64,000 bases of DNA from positions 62,001 to 126,000 of the forward strand of contig NZ_BMRP01000016.1 of NCBI RefSeq assembly GCF_014648695.1, read 5' to 3'. This DNA comes from Streptomyces albospinus (lineage in GTDB: Bacteria > Actinomycetota > Actinomycetes > Streptomycetales > Streptomycetaceae). Position 1 is the first letter of the stretch; the number at the start of each line of letters is the position of its first letter. The position numbers and the translations under genes were made by a program. Below, in pieces: positions 8,243 to 16,969 of this stretch. The notes below the pieces were generated by a model, which made no database searches, was not told where the DNA came from, and was given only the letters and a program-made list of their open reading frames with translations.

Positions 8243-9766
8243 TCAGCCGAAGAAGCGGCGCAGCGGGGCGATCCGGCGGATCACCAACCGGTCCAGGGTG
8301 AGGATGACCAGCATGGAGATCCCGGCGAGGGGCATGGCCACCCCGAGAACCAGCATGATCAGCGCGACACCGCGGGTGACCCGGGCGTCCTGGGCGCGGC
8401 GGGGTGCGCCCAGGCCCCTGCCGCTGGGGCGGCGGCGCCACCACATCACGACGCCGCTGACGGCCATGCCGATGACGGCGAGGCAGGTGCCGAGTGCGAC
8501 CAGGAGGTTGGGCAGGCCGAACCGCTCACCCTGGTGGAGAGCGATGCCCTCCTCGACGAGCTTGGACAGCAGGCCGTACTGGGGCCAGCCGTAGGAAGCA
8601 AGCACCTTGCCGGAGTACTGGTCGAGGAAGAGCGTGCGCTGCTTGGCGGGGTCCGCCTCGGACTTGCCGGAGATCGTGTAGACGCCCTTCGGGCCTTGCG
8701 GCAGGGTCACGGTGAAGGTGCCGGGCACGCGCTCACGGTGCGCGACGGCGACCGCCTGCTCGATGGACATGCTGCCCGGCGCGGCACCGCTTCCGCCCTG
8801 GCCTCCCATGTGACCCGCGTGACCGGCATGACCCTCATGCCCTTCGTGCCCGTCAGCCGGCTGCGAGTTCGGGACCTGGACCTTCTCCGCCGCCCAGGGC
8901 ACGGAGGTGTCGGGGTTGGAGGTGAGGTGGTCGGCGGTGGTCGGCGGGATCTTCGAGGAGACCTTGTAGTCCTCCGCGCTCGGGGCGCCCTGCTTCGTGG
9001 CGGTGATGGCCTTCTGCAACTGCTGGCCCCACAGGCCCGTCCACGGCAGGCCGGTGGCGATGAGCAGCAGCAGGAAGACGGAGACGGCCGCGCCGACGGT
9101 GGCGTGCCAGCGGCGCAGCCCGCGCCGCCCGGTACGGCCGTCGCGCGGACGGGTCCGCCACCACAGGTACAGCCCGGTGCAGGTCAGGATCGCGGCCCAG
9201 GACGCGGTCAGCTCCACGAGGCGGTCGCCGACCGACCCGCTGAGCAGGTGGCCGTGGAGGTCGCGGACCTTCTGCATGAAGGTCTTGGCGTTGTCGACCG
9301 ACCCCAGCACCTTGGCGTCGTAAGGGTTCACGTACACCGACACGGTCGGCGCCCAGGGGCCGCCGCCGTCGGCGGCGAGGGTGACCATCGTGCTGTGCGT
9401 GGCGTCGCTCGGCGGCGTCACGGACTGGATGGTCGCCTCGGGCTTCGCCTTGCGTACGGCGTCCACCTGCGCGGCCAGCGGCACCGGCTTGGCGCTCTGC
9501 GCGGCGTGGACGGTGCGCAGGTCCTTGTAGACCCAGTTCTCGTAGGCGGGCTTGAACAGGTAGATGCCGCCGGTGACGGCGAGCAGTATCAGCAAGGGGG
9601 TGACCAGCAGACCGGCGTAGAAGTGCCAGCGCCACAGGGTCTTGTAGAGCTGATTCCGGGAGGGGCGCCGGATGCGGTCGGTGCCGCTCTCCGGCTCGGC
9701 GGTCTCCGGAGTGGTGTCCGGCACGGCGTCTGGCCTGTTTTCGGACACGCTCGGGGCGTGCGTCAT
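8243..9766 (-). CDS. PepSY-domain membrane protein with His-rich loop
   Basis: A 507-residue PepSY-associated TM family protein (PiuB / iron-regulated membrane reductase-like). The first helix is LWRWHFYAGLLVTPLLILLA, followed by a PepSY-type extracellular region, LHGHLLSG and two central helices. A loop carries DGHEGHEGHAGHAGHMGGQ, a strong candidate Cu or Ni binding tract. A second PepSY segment (YTISGKSEADPAKQRTLFLDQYSGKVLA) and C-terminal helices (LLVALGTCLAVIGMAVSGVVMWW) follow. Conserved His in helices could bind haem, as in related ferric/cupric reductase-like proteins. The ATG at 9766 is the family-like start; the ribosome site is weak. Flanked by Met-rich membrane genes, it probably acts in copper reduction or transfer at the membrane (inference). 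Confidence 0.85.
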   Translation of the reverse strand: MTHAPSVSENRPDAVPDTTPETAEPESGTDRIRRPSRNQLYKTLWRWHFYAGLLVTPLLILLAVTGGIYLFKPAYENWVYKDLRTVHAAQSAKPVPLAAQVDAVRKAKPEATIQSVTPPSDATHSTMVTLAADGGGPWAPTVSVYVNPYDAKVLGSVDNAKTFMQKVRDLHGHLLSGSVGDRLVELTASWAAILTCTGLYLWWRTRPRDGRTGRRGLRRWHATVGAAVSVFLLLLIATGLPWTGLWGQQLQKAITATKQGAPSAEDYKVSSKIPPTTADHLTSNPDTSVPWAAEKVQVPNSQPADGHEGHEGHAGHAGHMGGQGGSGAAPGSMSIEQAVAVAHRERVPGTFTVTLPQGPKGVYTISGKSEADPAKQRTLFLDQYSGKVLASYGWPQYGLLSKLVEEGIALHQGERFGLPNLLVALGTCLAVIGMAVSGVVMWWRRRPSGRGLGAPRRAQDARVTRGVALIMLVLGVAMPLAGISMLVILTLDRLVIRRIAPLRRFFG

Positions 9767-9984
9767 CGCGAGTTGTCTTTCGTCGTACCCCGCGGCCGGG
9801 CAGAGCCGAGCGCAGGTGATCTCAGAAGGAATCCGGACGGTCGCGAGCACAGATACAGATACGACTACGACCGCCGGTCAGCGGACCGGCGTACCGAGGC
9901 GACGTCCGGGATGCCGCGTGTCCGCCGCGCAGGGCACGGCGAAGCACAGGCCCCGACCTACGGAGCCCGCACACCACGCGGTGA

Positions 9985-10770
9985 TCAGTACGAGAAGGAC
10001 AACGGAGGGCCGCGGCGAATGACCGCGTGCCGGACCACTGCCAGGTGCGGCTGCTCAGCCGCGGCCGGACGTCGGACCCGCCGGGGTCCGACGTGTGCGA
10101 CGGGCACCGTCACGCCCACGAGAAGCAGATGCAGCAGCCGGTGCAGCGACCGGTCGGCAGCGGCAGCCAGAGCCGCGAGCAGCGCGAACAGCGCCCGCTC
10201 ACCGCGGTGCAGCCACCAGCCGCACACCAGCCCCGCCAGGAGGTGCGCCGCCAGCATGCCGACGCCGGCGTGCTGCATGGCGGGCATGGAGTGCATGCCC
10301 GCCATGGAGTGCATGGCGTCAGCGGGGGAACCGCCGCGCGCCGGACCCCCGGCGGGCGGGTGCACGGGCGGGCGGTTCCAGTCCATGCCCGCCGCCCGCA
10401 CGACCTGCCGCATCGACCCGACAGGAAGGGGTACCGAACCCGCCGGGCCCATGTGACCGCACAGCAGCAGATCCGCCCAGGCCGCAGCCTTGCCGGGAGC
10501 TTGAGCAGATGCCGCGATCCCCTGCGCCCAGGAGAAGAACACGTGCAGACCGCCCTGGCAGGCGAGCACCCCGCCGGCGATGACCGGCAGGGACCGCTCA
10601 CGGCCGGCAGCCAGCCCGGCGCACACGAACACCGTCACCGCGGCTGCCGCCAGCGCCCACCCCGGTACCGCCGGACCGGACATCACGGCATGCCCCGCCG
10701 CGGACAGCGCGACGCAGACCGCGGCGAACACCGCGGCCCGGACATATCGCACAGCAGCGGTGACAGGCAT
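9985..10770 (-). CDS. Met-rich polytopic membrane protein, paralogue 3
   Basis: This 261-residue protein starts MPVTAAVRYVRAAVFAAVC, nearly the same first helix as paralogue 2, then GHAVMS. The exposed region is Met-rich (DAMHSMAGMHSMPAMQHAGVGM). The C-terminal half contains GWWLHRGERALFALL and ends VVRHAVIRRGPPLSFSY. Helix 1, the WxxRGE segment and the RRGPP tail define a small family that occurs three times within 5.3 kb. It is the gene nearest the isonitrile synthase, 195 bp downstream on the same strand, with a palindrome in the gap. Function unknown; copper binding is inferred from composition and company. Confidence 0.75.
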   Translation of the reverse strand: MPVTAAVRYVRAAVFAAVCVALSAAGHAVMSGPAVPGWALAAAAVTVFVCAGLAAGRERSLPVIAGGVLACQGGLHVFFSWAQGIAASAQAPGKAAAWADLLLCGHMGPAGSVPLPVGSMRQVVRAAGMDWNRPPVHPPAGGPARGGSPADAMHSMAGMHSMPAMQHAGVGMLAAHLLAGLVCGWWLHRGERALFALLAALAAAADRSLHRLLHLLLVGVTVPVAHVGPRRVRRPAAAEQPHLAVVRHAVIRRGPPLSFSY

Positions 10771-10843
10771 GGCGCCGACATCATGCCAAGGGGCCCAGAC
10801 GCTTTCGGACAGGGGGTGGCCGAATGCCGACCGGACGTGTCCA

Positions 10844-10868
10844 AACGATCAACGTCAGCTTGATCGTT
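10844..10868. promoter_or_regulatory. 9-bp palindrome between isonitrile synthase and Met-rich gene
   Basis: Perfect arms AACGATCAA and TTGATCGTT with a 7-nt centre lie in the 195-bp gap after the isonitrile synthase stop and before the third Met-rich gene. The AT-rich arms and absence of a T-tract favour an operator over a terminator. No matching copy was noticed elsewhere in the run. Confidence 0.4.
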
Positions 10869-10965
10869 GACGCCCGCCCGCTGATCCCGTCGGCGAACGC
10901 TCACGGGACGCCGCCACCCACTACCAGGCTCCTCCTCGTGCCGAGCCATGGGTCAGCCAGTCCGA

Positions 10966-11898
10966 TCAGCCCTGGTCGAAGTGGCTGGGCCGTCCGTCGT
11001 AGTCGATCAGGCGGCCCAGCTCAGCGGCCTTCGCCCGGGGCATGAGGGTCCAGGTGCCGTCGGTGCGGCGAAGGGCTGCCGAGTGCCAGGGGGTGGTCCA
11101 GGCATCGGGCGCGTCCATCAGTCGGATGCCGAACTTGTGGGCGCCGACGGGTTGGGGGTGGATGGACAGGCGTACGGAGCGGGGGTGGTGGTCGGCGATC
11201 AGGTCGCCCCAGGCGCGGCTGCGCTGGATGACGCCGTACGCGCGTTGCCGGCACTCGCGCTGGAGGGCGGAGCGGGTGCCTGAGTGGTCGGCGGTGTCCT
11301 CGACGAGGAAGCGGGTGATGCCCCGGTAGAGGGCGAGGGTGTTGTCGTCGGCGCGGACCTCGGCGCGCAGGGCGTCCAGTGCGGGGGCGTAGCTCTTGTG
11401 GAGGTGGGCGCGTTTGGTGTCATGCGGGAGGTCACCGAACACGTCGCGCAGATCGAATACGGACAGTCGCGTCAGGCCCAATTGACCTATGAGGGTGCGG
11501 AGTTCGTCGGCGTAGGCGTCGATGTGCTCGTCGGGGACGCGGATGAGATCGCCGAAGGCGTGGCCGTCGGAGCAGACGACCAGGCGGGCGCCAGGCGGGT
11601 GGATCCGCTCGATCTCGGTGCACAGGGTGTTGAGGAAGCCGAGGGAGAGGCGTTCTCCCTGGTCGGGGAGGTGGCCGAGGACTTTGGTGGGGTTGGGGGA
11701 CTTGCAGGGGAAGCCGGGCAGGGTGAAGGTGACGGGTGCGTCGTCGCGTACGAAGTCGGCGATCTGGCGGAGTTGGTGGGGAAACCTCCCGGCGGAGGTG
11801 GGGGCTTGTTCGGTCGTGCGGTGGTGCGGCAGGAGCATGTTCAGGATGGCGGTGCTGATTCTCGTGGGGAGAGCGTCCGGCGTGGCTGTCGGCGGCAT
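10966..11898 (-). CDS. Isonitrile (isocyanide) synthase, PvcA/DIT1 family
   Basis: This 310-residue enzyme converts the alpha-amine of an aromatic amino acid (tyrosine or tryptophan) plus ribulose-5-phosphate carbon into an isonitrile. Family marks are FTLPGFPCKSPNP (58-70) with the Lys/Cys region, LVVCSDGHAFGDLI (106-119), HLHKSYAP, and a C-terminal domain with SVRLSIHPQP and KFGIRLMD. The length matches PvcA/IsnA/XanB-type enzymes. The ATG at 11898 has GGAG 7 nt upstream; an ATG at 11934 lacks this. It follows P450, amidotransferase and MFS genes on the same strand, but the usual Fe/2OG partner PvcB/IsnB is missing. Copper-handling genes follow directly. The substrate cannot be read from the sequence; the P450 partner suggests tyrosine with phenol coupling. 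Confidence 0.9.
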   Translation of the reverse strand: MPPTATPDALPTRISTAILNMLLPHHRTTEQAPTSAGRFPHQLRQIADFVRDDAPVTFTLPGFPCKSPNPTKVLGHLPDQGERLSLGFLNTLCTEIERIHPPGARLVVCSDGHAFGDLIRVPDEHIDAYADELRTLIGQLGLTRLSVFDLRDVFGDLPHDTKRAHLHKSYAPALDALRAEVRADDNTLALYRGITRFLVEDTADHSGTRSALQRECRQRAYGVIQRSRAWGDLIADHHPRSVRLSIHPQPVGAHKFGIRLMDAPDAWTTPWHSAALRRTDGTWTLMPRAKAAELGRLIDYDGRPSHFDQG

Positions 11899-12075
11899 GT
11901 CGTTTCTCCGGGAAGCGTGCGGGCATGACGGCATGGCGCCATGGCGTGGGGGCGGCCAGGCGCCGTCAGGCGGATGGGGTGGTGGATCAGCCGGGTCCGG
12001 CTCCGGGGCCGGGTCGGGCTGTGTGGCCGGACCCGGTCAGCCGGAAGTCGGCGTCACAGGCGTGTCCGAGGTGTC

Positions 12076-13353
12076 TCAGCGGCGCCGGTCGTAGCCGACG
12101 GGCAGGTGGTTGGTGCCGCGGCCGAGGACGGCCGGGATCCACTCGATGTCCTCGTCGCTGATGGCGAGGTGGAGGCCGGGAAGCCGGGTGAGCAGGGTGC
12201 CGAGGGCGATCTGGAGTTCGGTACGGGCGAGGGCGGCGCCGGGGCAGAAGTGGATGCCGTGGCCGAAGGCGAGGTGGGGGTTGGGGGTGCGTTCGAGGTC
12301 GAGGGTGTCGGGGTCGGGGAAGCGGCGCGGGTCGCGGTTGGCCGCGCACAGGGAGACGATCACGGAGTCGCCGGCCGGGACTTCGGTGCCGTGCAGGTCG
12401 TCGTCCTGGTCGAGGAAGCGCCAGGTGGTGAGTTCGAAGGCGCTGTCGTAGCGGAGGAGTTCCTCGACGGCACGGGGCAGCAGGTCGGGTTCGTCGCGCA
12501 GACGGGCGAGCTGGTCGGGGTGGCGGAAGAGGGCGATCAGCGCGGTGGTGATCTGGTTGGTGACCGGTTCCTGGCCGGCGACGAGGAGCTGGAAGATCAT
12601 GGAGTCCAGCTCTTCCTGGGACAGTTCGCGGCGGTCGCGGGCCACGACGAGGCGGCTGAGGAGGTCGTCGTCCCAGTGTTCGCGCTTGTGGGCGACGACC
12701 TGGGCTATGTAGCTCTGGAGGCCGTGCAACCGGGCCTCGTAGAGCGGTCGTCCGGGGTCGGTGGGGCCGACGGGCTGGACGACCTTGCCCCAGTCGCGGT
12801 CGAAGCGGGCGGCCAACTGCTGTGGTAGGCCGATGACTTCGGCGAGGACCTGGAAGGGGAAGTGGGCGGCGAAGCCGGCGACGAGGTCGGCGGGGCCGGT
12901 GTCGGGGAGTGCGTCGATGAGGGCGTCGGCCAGTTCCTGGAAGCGGGGGCGCAGGCTCTCGATGCGGCGGGGGGTGAAGGCGTCGGTGACGAAGCGCCGC
13001 ATGCGGGTGTGCTTGGGCGGGTCCTGGTGGAGGAGGTGGACCTGGAGTTGGGAGTGCTGGGGTTCGGGCATGATCGAGGCGCGGGCGCGCCAGCGGTCGT
13101 TGCCGCGGTCGTGGTTCTTGCCGAGGCGGTCGTCGTTGAGGGCGGCGTGGGCTGCGTCGTAGCCGGTGACGAGCCAGGCTTGTACGCCGCTGGGGAAGAG
13201 CACGCGGTGGACGGGGCCGGCCTCGCGCATCCGCTCGTAGAGGGGGTAGGGGTTGCTCTTGTAGGGGCAGCCGGTCAGTGGGACCGGGTCGGGCAGGGGC
13301 TCGGGCCGGGGCTTCGGCTCCACGGCCGGCAGGGGTGGCTCCTGGATGGTCAT
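12076..13353 (-). CDS. Cytochrome P450 of isonitrile cluster
   Basis: This is a soluble bacterial class I P450 of 425 residues. Signatures are the I-helix LLVAGQEPVTNQI (Glu where Asp is usual before the acid-alcohol pair), the K-helix ExxR motif in VEELLRYD, and the haem loop FGHGIHFCPGAALAR with Cys about 370. Near the C-helix HTRMRRFVTDAFTPRRIES is typical of the CYP105/107-like biosynthetic group. The ATG at 13353 has GAGGAG 7 nt upstream and lies 11 bp after the amidotransferase stop, so translation is probably coupled. It needs a ferredoxin and reductase, which are not in the window. Likely jobs are oxidation of, or aryl-aryl coupling between, isonitrile phenols. Confidence 0.92.
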   Translation of the reverse strand: MTIQEPPLPAVEPKPRPEPLPDPVPLTGCPYKSNPYPLYERMREAGPVHRVLFPSGVQAWLVTGYDAAHAALNDDRLGKNHDRGNDRWRARASIMPEPQHSQLQVHLLHQDPPKHTRMRRFVTDAFTPRRIESLRPRFQELADALIDALPDTGPADLVAGFAAHFPFQVLAEVIGLPQQLAARFDRDWGKVVQPVGPTDPGRPLYEARLHGLQSYIAQVVAHKREHWDDDLLSRLVVARDRRELSQEELDSMIFQLLVAGQEPVTNQITTALIALFRHPDQLARLRDEPDLLPRAVEELLRYDSAFELTTWRFLDQDDDLHGTEVPAGDSVIVSLCAANRDPRRFPDPDTLDLERTPNPHLAFGHGIHFCPGAALARTELQIALGTLLTRLPGLHLAISDEDIEWIPAVLGRGTNHLPVGYDRRR

Positions 13354-13364
13354 GCGAGGGCTCC

Positions 13365-15191
13365 TCAGAGGGCGAGTTCGGGCCGGTGGTGGTCCAGCCA
13401 CAGGGCCAGGTCGACGACACGTTCGAGGCGGAGGCGGTGGCCCCACACCAGCAGGTCGGGCGGGGTGTCGAGAGCGGGCTTGAGGCGGGACTCGTCGGCC
13501 AGGGCACGGACCTGCTCGCTGGACAGGGCGTCGCGGGCGAGGTCCTGGAGGCCGCGGTTGTAGTCGGGGTGGTGGGTGGCCGGGTAGTGGTTCTTGGGCC
13601 GGTGCAGTACCGAGTCGGGCGCGAGTCCGGTGCCGGCGGCGCGCAGCAGGCTCTTCTCCCGGCCGTCGAAGCTCTTGTGTGCCCAGGGCGTGGCGAAGGC
13701 GTACTCGACGAGGCGGTGGTCGCAGTAGGGGACGCGGACCTCCAGGCCCTGGGCCATGCTCAACCTGTCCTTGCGGTGCAGGAGTTGGCGCAGCCAGCGG
13801 GTCAGGGACAGGTGCTGCATCTCGCGTTGCCGGTGCTCGACGAGGGTTTCGCCGTCCCGGTGCGGTACGGCGGCCAGCGCGCTGCGATACGTGTCGGCAC
13901 GGAACTCCGCTATGCGCAGGTCGAGTTCCGGGTTGAGCGGCATCGCGGCGTCGTCACCGTTGACGAGCAGCCACGGGAAGGTGTCCGCGGCCAGCGCTTT
14001 CGGATGGTGGAACCAGGGGTAGCCGCCGAACACCTCGTCCGCCGCCTCGCCGGAGAGGGCCACGGTGGAGTGCTTGCGGATCTCGCCGAACAGCAGGTAC
14101 AGCGAGGTGTCCATGTCGCCGACGCCGATCGGCGAGTCCCTGGCCACGACGACCGCCTTGCGGTGCTCGGGGTCGAGCAGGGCGTGCGGGTCGAGGACGA
14201 CCGTGCTGTGGTCGGTGCCGATGAAGGCACCGGCCTCGGTGGCGTACGGGGTGTCGTGACCGGTGCGCAGCGCGTCGCCGGTGAACTGCTCGGCCTGGTC
14301 GCTGTAGTCGACCGCATAGGAGCGGATGCGGGCGTCCGGGCCTTCGCGCAGCCGGAGTTCGTCGGCGAGCAGTGCGGTCAGGACGGTGGAGTCGATGCCG
14401 CCGGACAGCAGGCTGCACACCGGGACGTCCGCCTCCAGTTGGCCGCGGGCGGCCGAGCCGACCAGCGCACGTATCCGCTCGATCGCCGTGTCCCGGTCGT
14501 CGTCGTGGACGGCGGCCTCCAGCTGCCAGTAGCGGCGCTCGCGGATGCCGTCCCGGTCCAGGACGAGCACGCCGCCGGGCTCCACCTCCCGCACCCCGGA
14601 CCACACCGTCGGCCCGGTGTTGAAGAGCAGGCTGTACGCCTCCCGCAGCCCGTCGGCGTCCACCCGTGGCCGGATCTCCGGGTGGGCGAACAGGGCCTTG
14701 GGTTCCGAGGCGAAGGCCAGGCCGCCGTCGACGGAGGCCCAGAACAGCGGTTTGACGCCGAGGCGGTCGCGTACCAGCAGCAGCCGCTGGGCTCGCTCGT
14801 CCCAGACGGCGAAGGCGAACATGCCCTCCAGGTGGTCGGCGAGATCCTCGCCCCACTCGGCGTAGGCGCGCAGTACCACTTCGGTGTCGCTGCGGGTGCG
14901 GAAGTGGTGTCCCCGGCCCCGGAGTTCGACCCTCAGTTCGTGGTGGTTGTAGACCTCGCCGCTGTAGCTGAGGACGAGGGTCGGCCGGTCGGGACGGTCG
15001 GTCATCGGCTGCACGCCGCCGGCCAGGTCGATGACGGCCAGGCGGCGGTGGCCGATCGCGGCGCGCTCGCCGAGCCAGACGCCGCCCGCGTCCGGACCGC
15101 GCGGGGTGAGGGTGTCGGTCATGGCCTCGATGACCGGGGCCTGGGTGCGGGCGTCGCGGTGAAAGGACGCCCAGCCGGTGATTCCGCACAT
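13365..15191 (-). CDS. Asparagine-synthase-like glutamine amidotransferase
   Basis: A 608-residue AsnB-type protein. Starting at the ATG at 15191 gives MCGITGW, placing the catalytic Cys at position 2; AGGAG sits 8 nt upstream, and the ATG two codons earlier is too close to it. The N-terminal Ntn glutaminase has RGPDAGG, SYSGEVYNH and RSDTEVVL. The synthetase domain has the ATP loop LLSGGIDST (about 263-269) and later KDRLSMAQGLEVRVPYCD. In biosynthetic clusters such enzymes make a carboxamide or form an amide bond with a carboxylate other than Asp. Here it is co-transcribed with P450 and isonitrile synthase (16 bp after MFS, 11 bp before P450), so the likely substrate is the isonitrile acid. 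Confidence 0.9.
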   Translation of the reverse strand: MCGITGWASFHRDARTQAPVIEAMTDTLTPRGPDAGGVWLGERAAIGHRRLAVIDLAGGVQPMTDRPDRPTLVLSYSGEVYNHHELRVELRGRGHHFRTRSDTEVVLRAYAEWGEDLADHLEGMFAFAVWDERAQRLLLVRDRLGVKPLFWASVDGGLAFASEPKALFAHPEIRPRVDADGLREAYSLLFNTGPTVWSGVREVEPGGVLVLDRDGIRERRYWQLEAAVHDDDRDTAIERIRALVGSAARGQLEADVPVCSLLSGGIDSTVLTALLADELRLREGPDARIRSYAVDYSDQAEQFTGDALRTGHDTPYATEAGAFIGTDHSTVVLDPHALLDPEHRKAVVVARDSPIGVGDMDTSLYLLFGEIRKHSTVALSGEAADEVFGGYPWFHHPKALAADTFPWLLVNGDDAAMPLNPELDLRIAEFRADTYRSALAAVPHRDGETLVEHRQREMQHLSLTRWLRQLLHRKDRLSMAQGLEVRVPYCDHRLVEYAFATPWAHKSFDGREKSLLRAAGTGLAPDSVLHRPKNHYPATHHPDYNRGLQDLARDALSSEQVRALADESRLKPALDTPPDLLVWGHRLRLERVVDLALWLDHHRPELAL

Positions 15192-15207
15192 GCGCATGGC
15201 TCCTGGG

Positions 15208-16674
15208 TCAGTTACGGGCGGCGGGCGCCGCGTCGGTCGTCGTCTCGGGGACGGGTGCGGGTCTTCTGCCGGGCAGGGCGATCAGGGGCACGGCGAGGCA
15301 GGCGGCGGTGGCGGCCAGCGCGAGCCCCGCCCGTACGCCCTGGTCGGGTCCGGTCAGCCCCCAGACGGCGGTGGCCAGGGCGGGCCCGAGAGTGAAGCCG
15401 AGCGTGCGGGCGAGCTGCATCGTGGACCCGACGGTCGCGATCCGGTCCCGTGGTGCGGCGCCCATGACCAGGGCCTGGGTGGGGCCGCCGTTCAGCCCCA
15501 TGCCGACGCCCGCCAGCGCCAGCCGCCAGGCCACGTCCAGTGGTGACCAGCCGTCGCCCAGCGGGACCAGCAGAAGCAGGCCGACGGCGGTGACGGCAGC
15601 GCCGGTGACCGCGACCGGCCGGGGACCGGTGGGGGTCCCCCCGCTCGAGCGAAGCCGAGAGTGGGGGAGGTCGGCGAGGCGTCCGCCGACCTGTCCGGCC
15701 AGGCCCATGCCGAGGGGGAAGGCGAGGACGGTCAGCCCGGTTGTAGTGGCGCTGACACCGTTGTCGCGCTGCAAGTGCAGAGCGATCACGTAGTGCATGG
15801 CGGCGAACCCGGTGGCGAGGGACAGCACCGCGCCGTGGGCCCGGAACAGCCCCGTGGCCCGCAGTACACCGGCCACCGGCCGGCCGCCCGGGCCGCGCAG
15901 CCACCACCAGAGCGTCGGGACCGCCGCGAGCGCGAGCACCAGCCACGACGGGCGGCCCGATGCCAGGGTCAACGCCAGCAGCAGGACCGCCACGCCCGAG
16001 GCCACCAGCAGTGCGTCCGCCACCGACCGCCGGTCGGGCCGGCGCAGCCCGCCGTCCCGCGGCATGACCTTCCAGGCCACGACCAGGGCGAGCACGCAGA
16101 AGGGGATCTTGACCAGGAAGACCGCATGCCAGCCGAAGTGGTCCAGCAGCAGCCCGCCCACGGCCGGTCCGGTCACCGCGCCCAGCGGTCCCAGGGTGGC
16201 GGGCACGCTCATCGCCCGCCCGCGCTTCTCCGGCCGTACGGAACGGACCGCGAGGACCGGCATCAGCACGAACAGCACCGCCGCGAACGCACCCTGCGCA
16301 AGGCGGGCGGCGATCAGCCAGGCCGCCCAGGGTGCGGCGGCGGCCAGGGCGCTGCACAGGCCGAATCCGCAGGTCGCGGTGAGCACGGCGGAGCGCAGCC
16401 CCACACCGTCGAGCCACCGGCCGACGGGCAACAGCAGGGCCACGACGGGCAGTTGGTAGCCCAGCACGGCCCACTGGGCGGTCGCGGTGGACACATGAAG
16501 ACCCGCGGCGATGTCCGCCAGGGCCACGTTGACGATGTTCATGTCGAGCATCGCCACGAACGCCAGCACGCCCGCCACGGCGACCAGCGGCCAGCGGTCC
16601 TCGCCGACGGGTATGTGACCGGGCCGTTCCGCACCGGGACCGTGGTGTGTCACCCTTCCACCCCTCATCGTCAT
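15208..16674 (-). CDS. MFS exporter (DHA2/EmrB-like) of isonitrile cluster
   Basis: A 488-residue drug-exporter-type MFS protein with about 12-14 membrane helices. TM1 holds AFVAMLDMNIVNVALADIA, the D1-like motif of DHA2 transporters. The loop motif after TM2 reads GRWLDGVGLR, motif C-like GPLGAVTGPAVGGLL follows, and the C-terminal half includes SPLDVAWRLALAGVGMGLNGG. It is the first gene of the run, 16 bp before the amidotransferase, and probably exports the cluster product. Starts at 16674, 16668 or an internal GTG are all possible because no ribosome site stands out. It diverges from the copper chaperone gene across a 295-bp region. Confidence 0.88.
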   Translation of the reverse strand: MTMRGGRVTHHGPGAERPGHIPVGEDRWPLVAVAGVLAFVAMLDMNIVNVALADIAAGLHVSTATAQWAVLGYQLPVVALLLPVGRWLDGVGLRSAVLTATCGFGLCSALAAAAPWAAWLIAARLAQGAFAAVLFVLMPVLAVRSVRPEKRGRAMSVPATLGPLGAVTGPAVGGLLLDHFGWHAVFLVKIPFCVLALVVAWKVMPRDGGLRRPDRRSVADALLVASGVAVLLLALTLASGRPSWLVLALAAVPTLWWWLRGPGGRPVAGVLRATGLFRAHGAVLSLATGFAAMHYVIALHLQRDNGVSATTTGLTVLAFPLGMGLAGQVGGRLADLPHSRLRSSGGTPTGPRPVAVTGAAVTAVGLLLLVPLGDGWSPLDVAWRLALAGVGMGLNGGPTQALVMGAAPRDRIATVGSTMQLARTLGFTLGPALATAVWGLTGPDQGVRAGLALAATAACLAVPLIALPGRRPAPVPETTTDAAPAARN

Positions 16675-16969
16675 GACCGGACTGCCGGACAGCAGCCCCG
16701 TCTGAGGAGTCGTGAGGGATCTGAAGGGAGTTCCCGGCTCCGCTCAAGAAAGTGACCGGGGGGCTGGTTTTCTGCGCTGACCAGCACGGCGGGTCGGGTT
16801 CCGCTAGTGGCGTCGGGGTCAGTGAGCGGAACGGCCACGATCCCCCGCGGCTCCGTGGAACTCAGCGCCCCGCCCGGCCGACTCCTGAGGTGAGGGCGCC
16901 GCCCTGAACATCCGCACCCGCGGACCCGTACTCAACCGGAAGCCCCCCACGACACCCAGGAGTTCCCCC
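16675..16969. promoter_or_regulatory. Divergent promoter region, exporter operon versus chaperone
   Basis: This 295-bp stretch separates the leftward isonitrile operon from the rightward CopZ-like gene and must hold both promoters. I looked for a CsoR-type site (ATACCC near GGGTAT) and saw none. No clear long palindrome is present. Confidence 0.5.

Noticed and set aside
8534..10456. 640-residue plus-strand open frame
   Set aside because: Antisense to the PepSY and Met-rich genes, with low-complexity composition and no start signal.
13278..15395. 705-residue plus-strand open frame
   Set aside because: Antisense to the asparagine-synthase-like gene, whose motifs are unmistakable on the minus strand.
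16675..16969. CsoR operator between the isonitrile operon and copZ
   Set aside because: No ATACCC/GGGTAT-type palindrome was found in the 295 bp.
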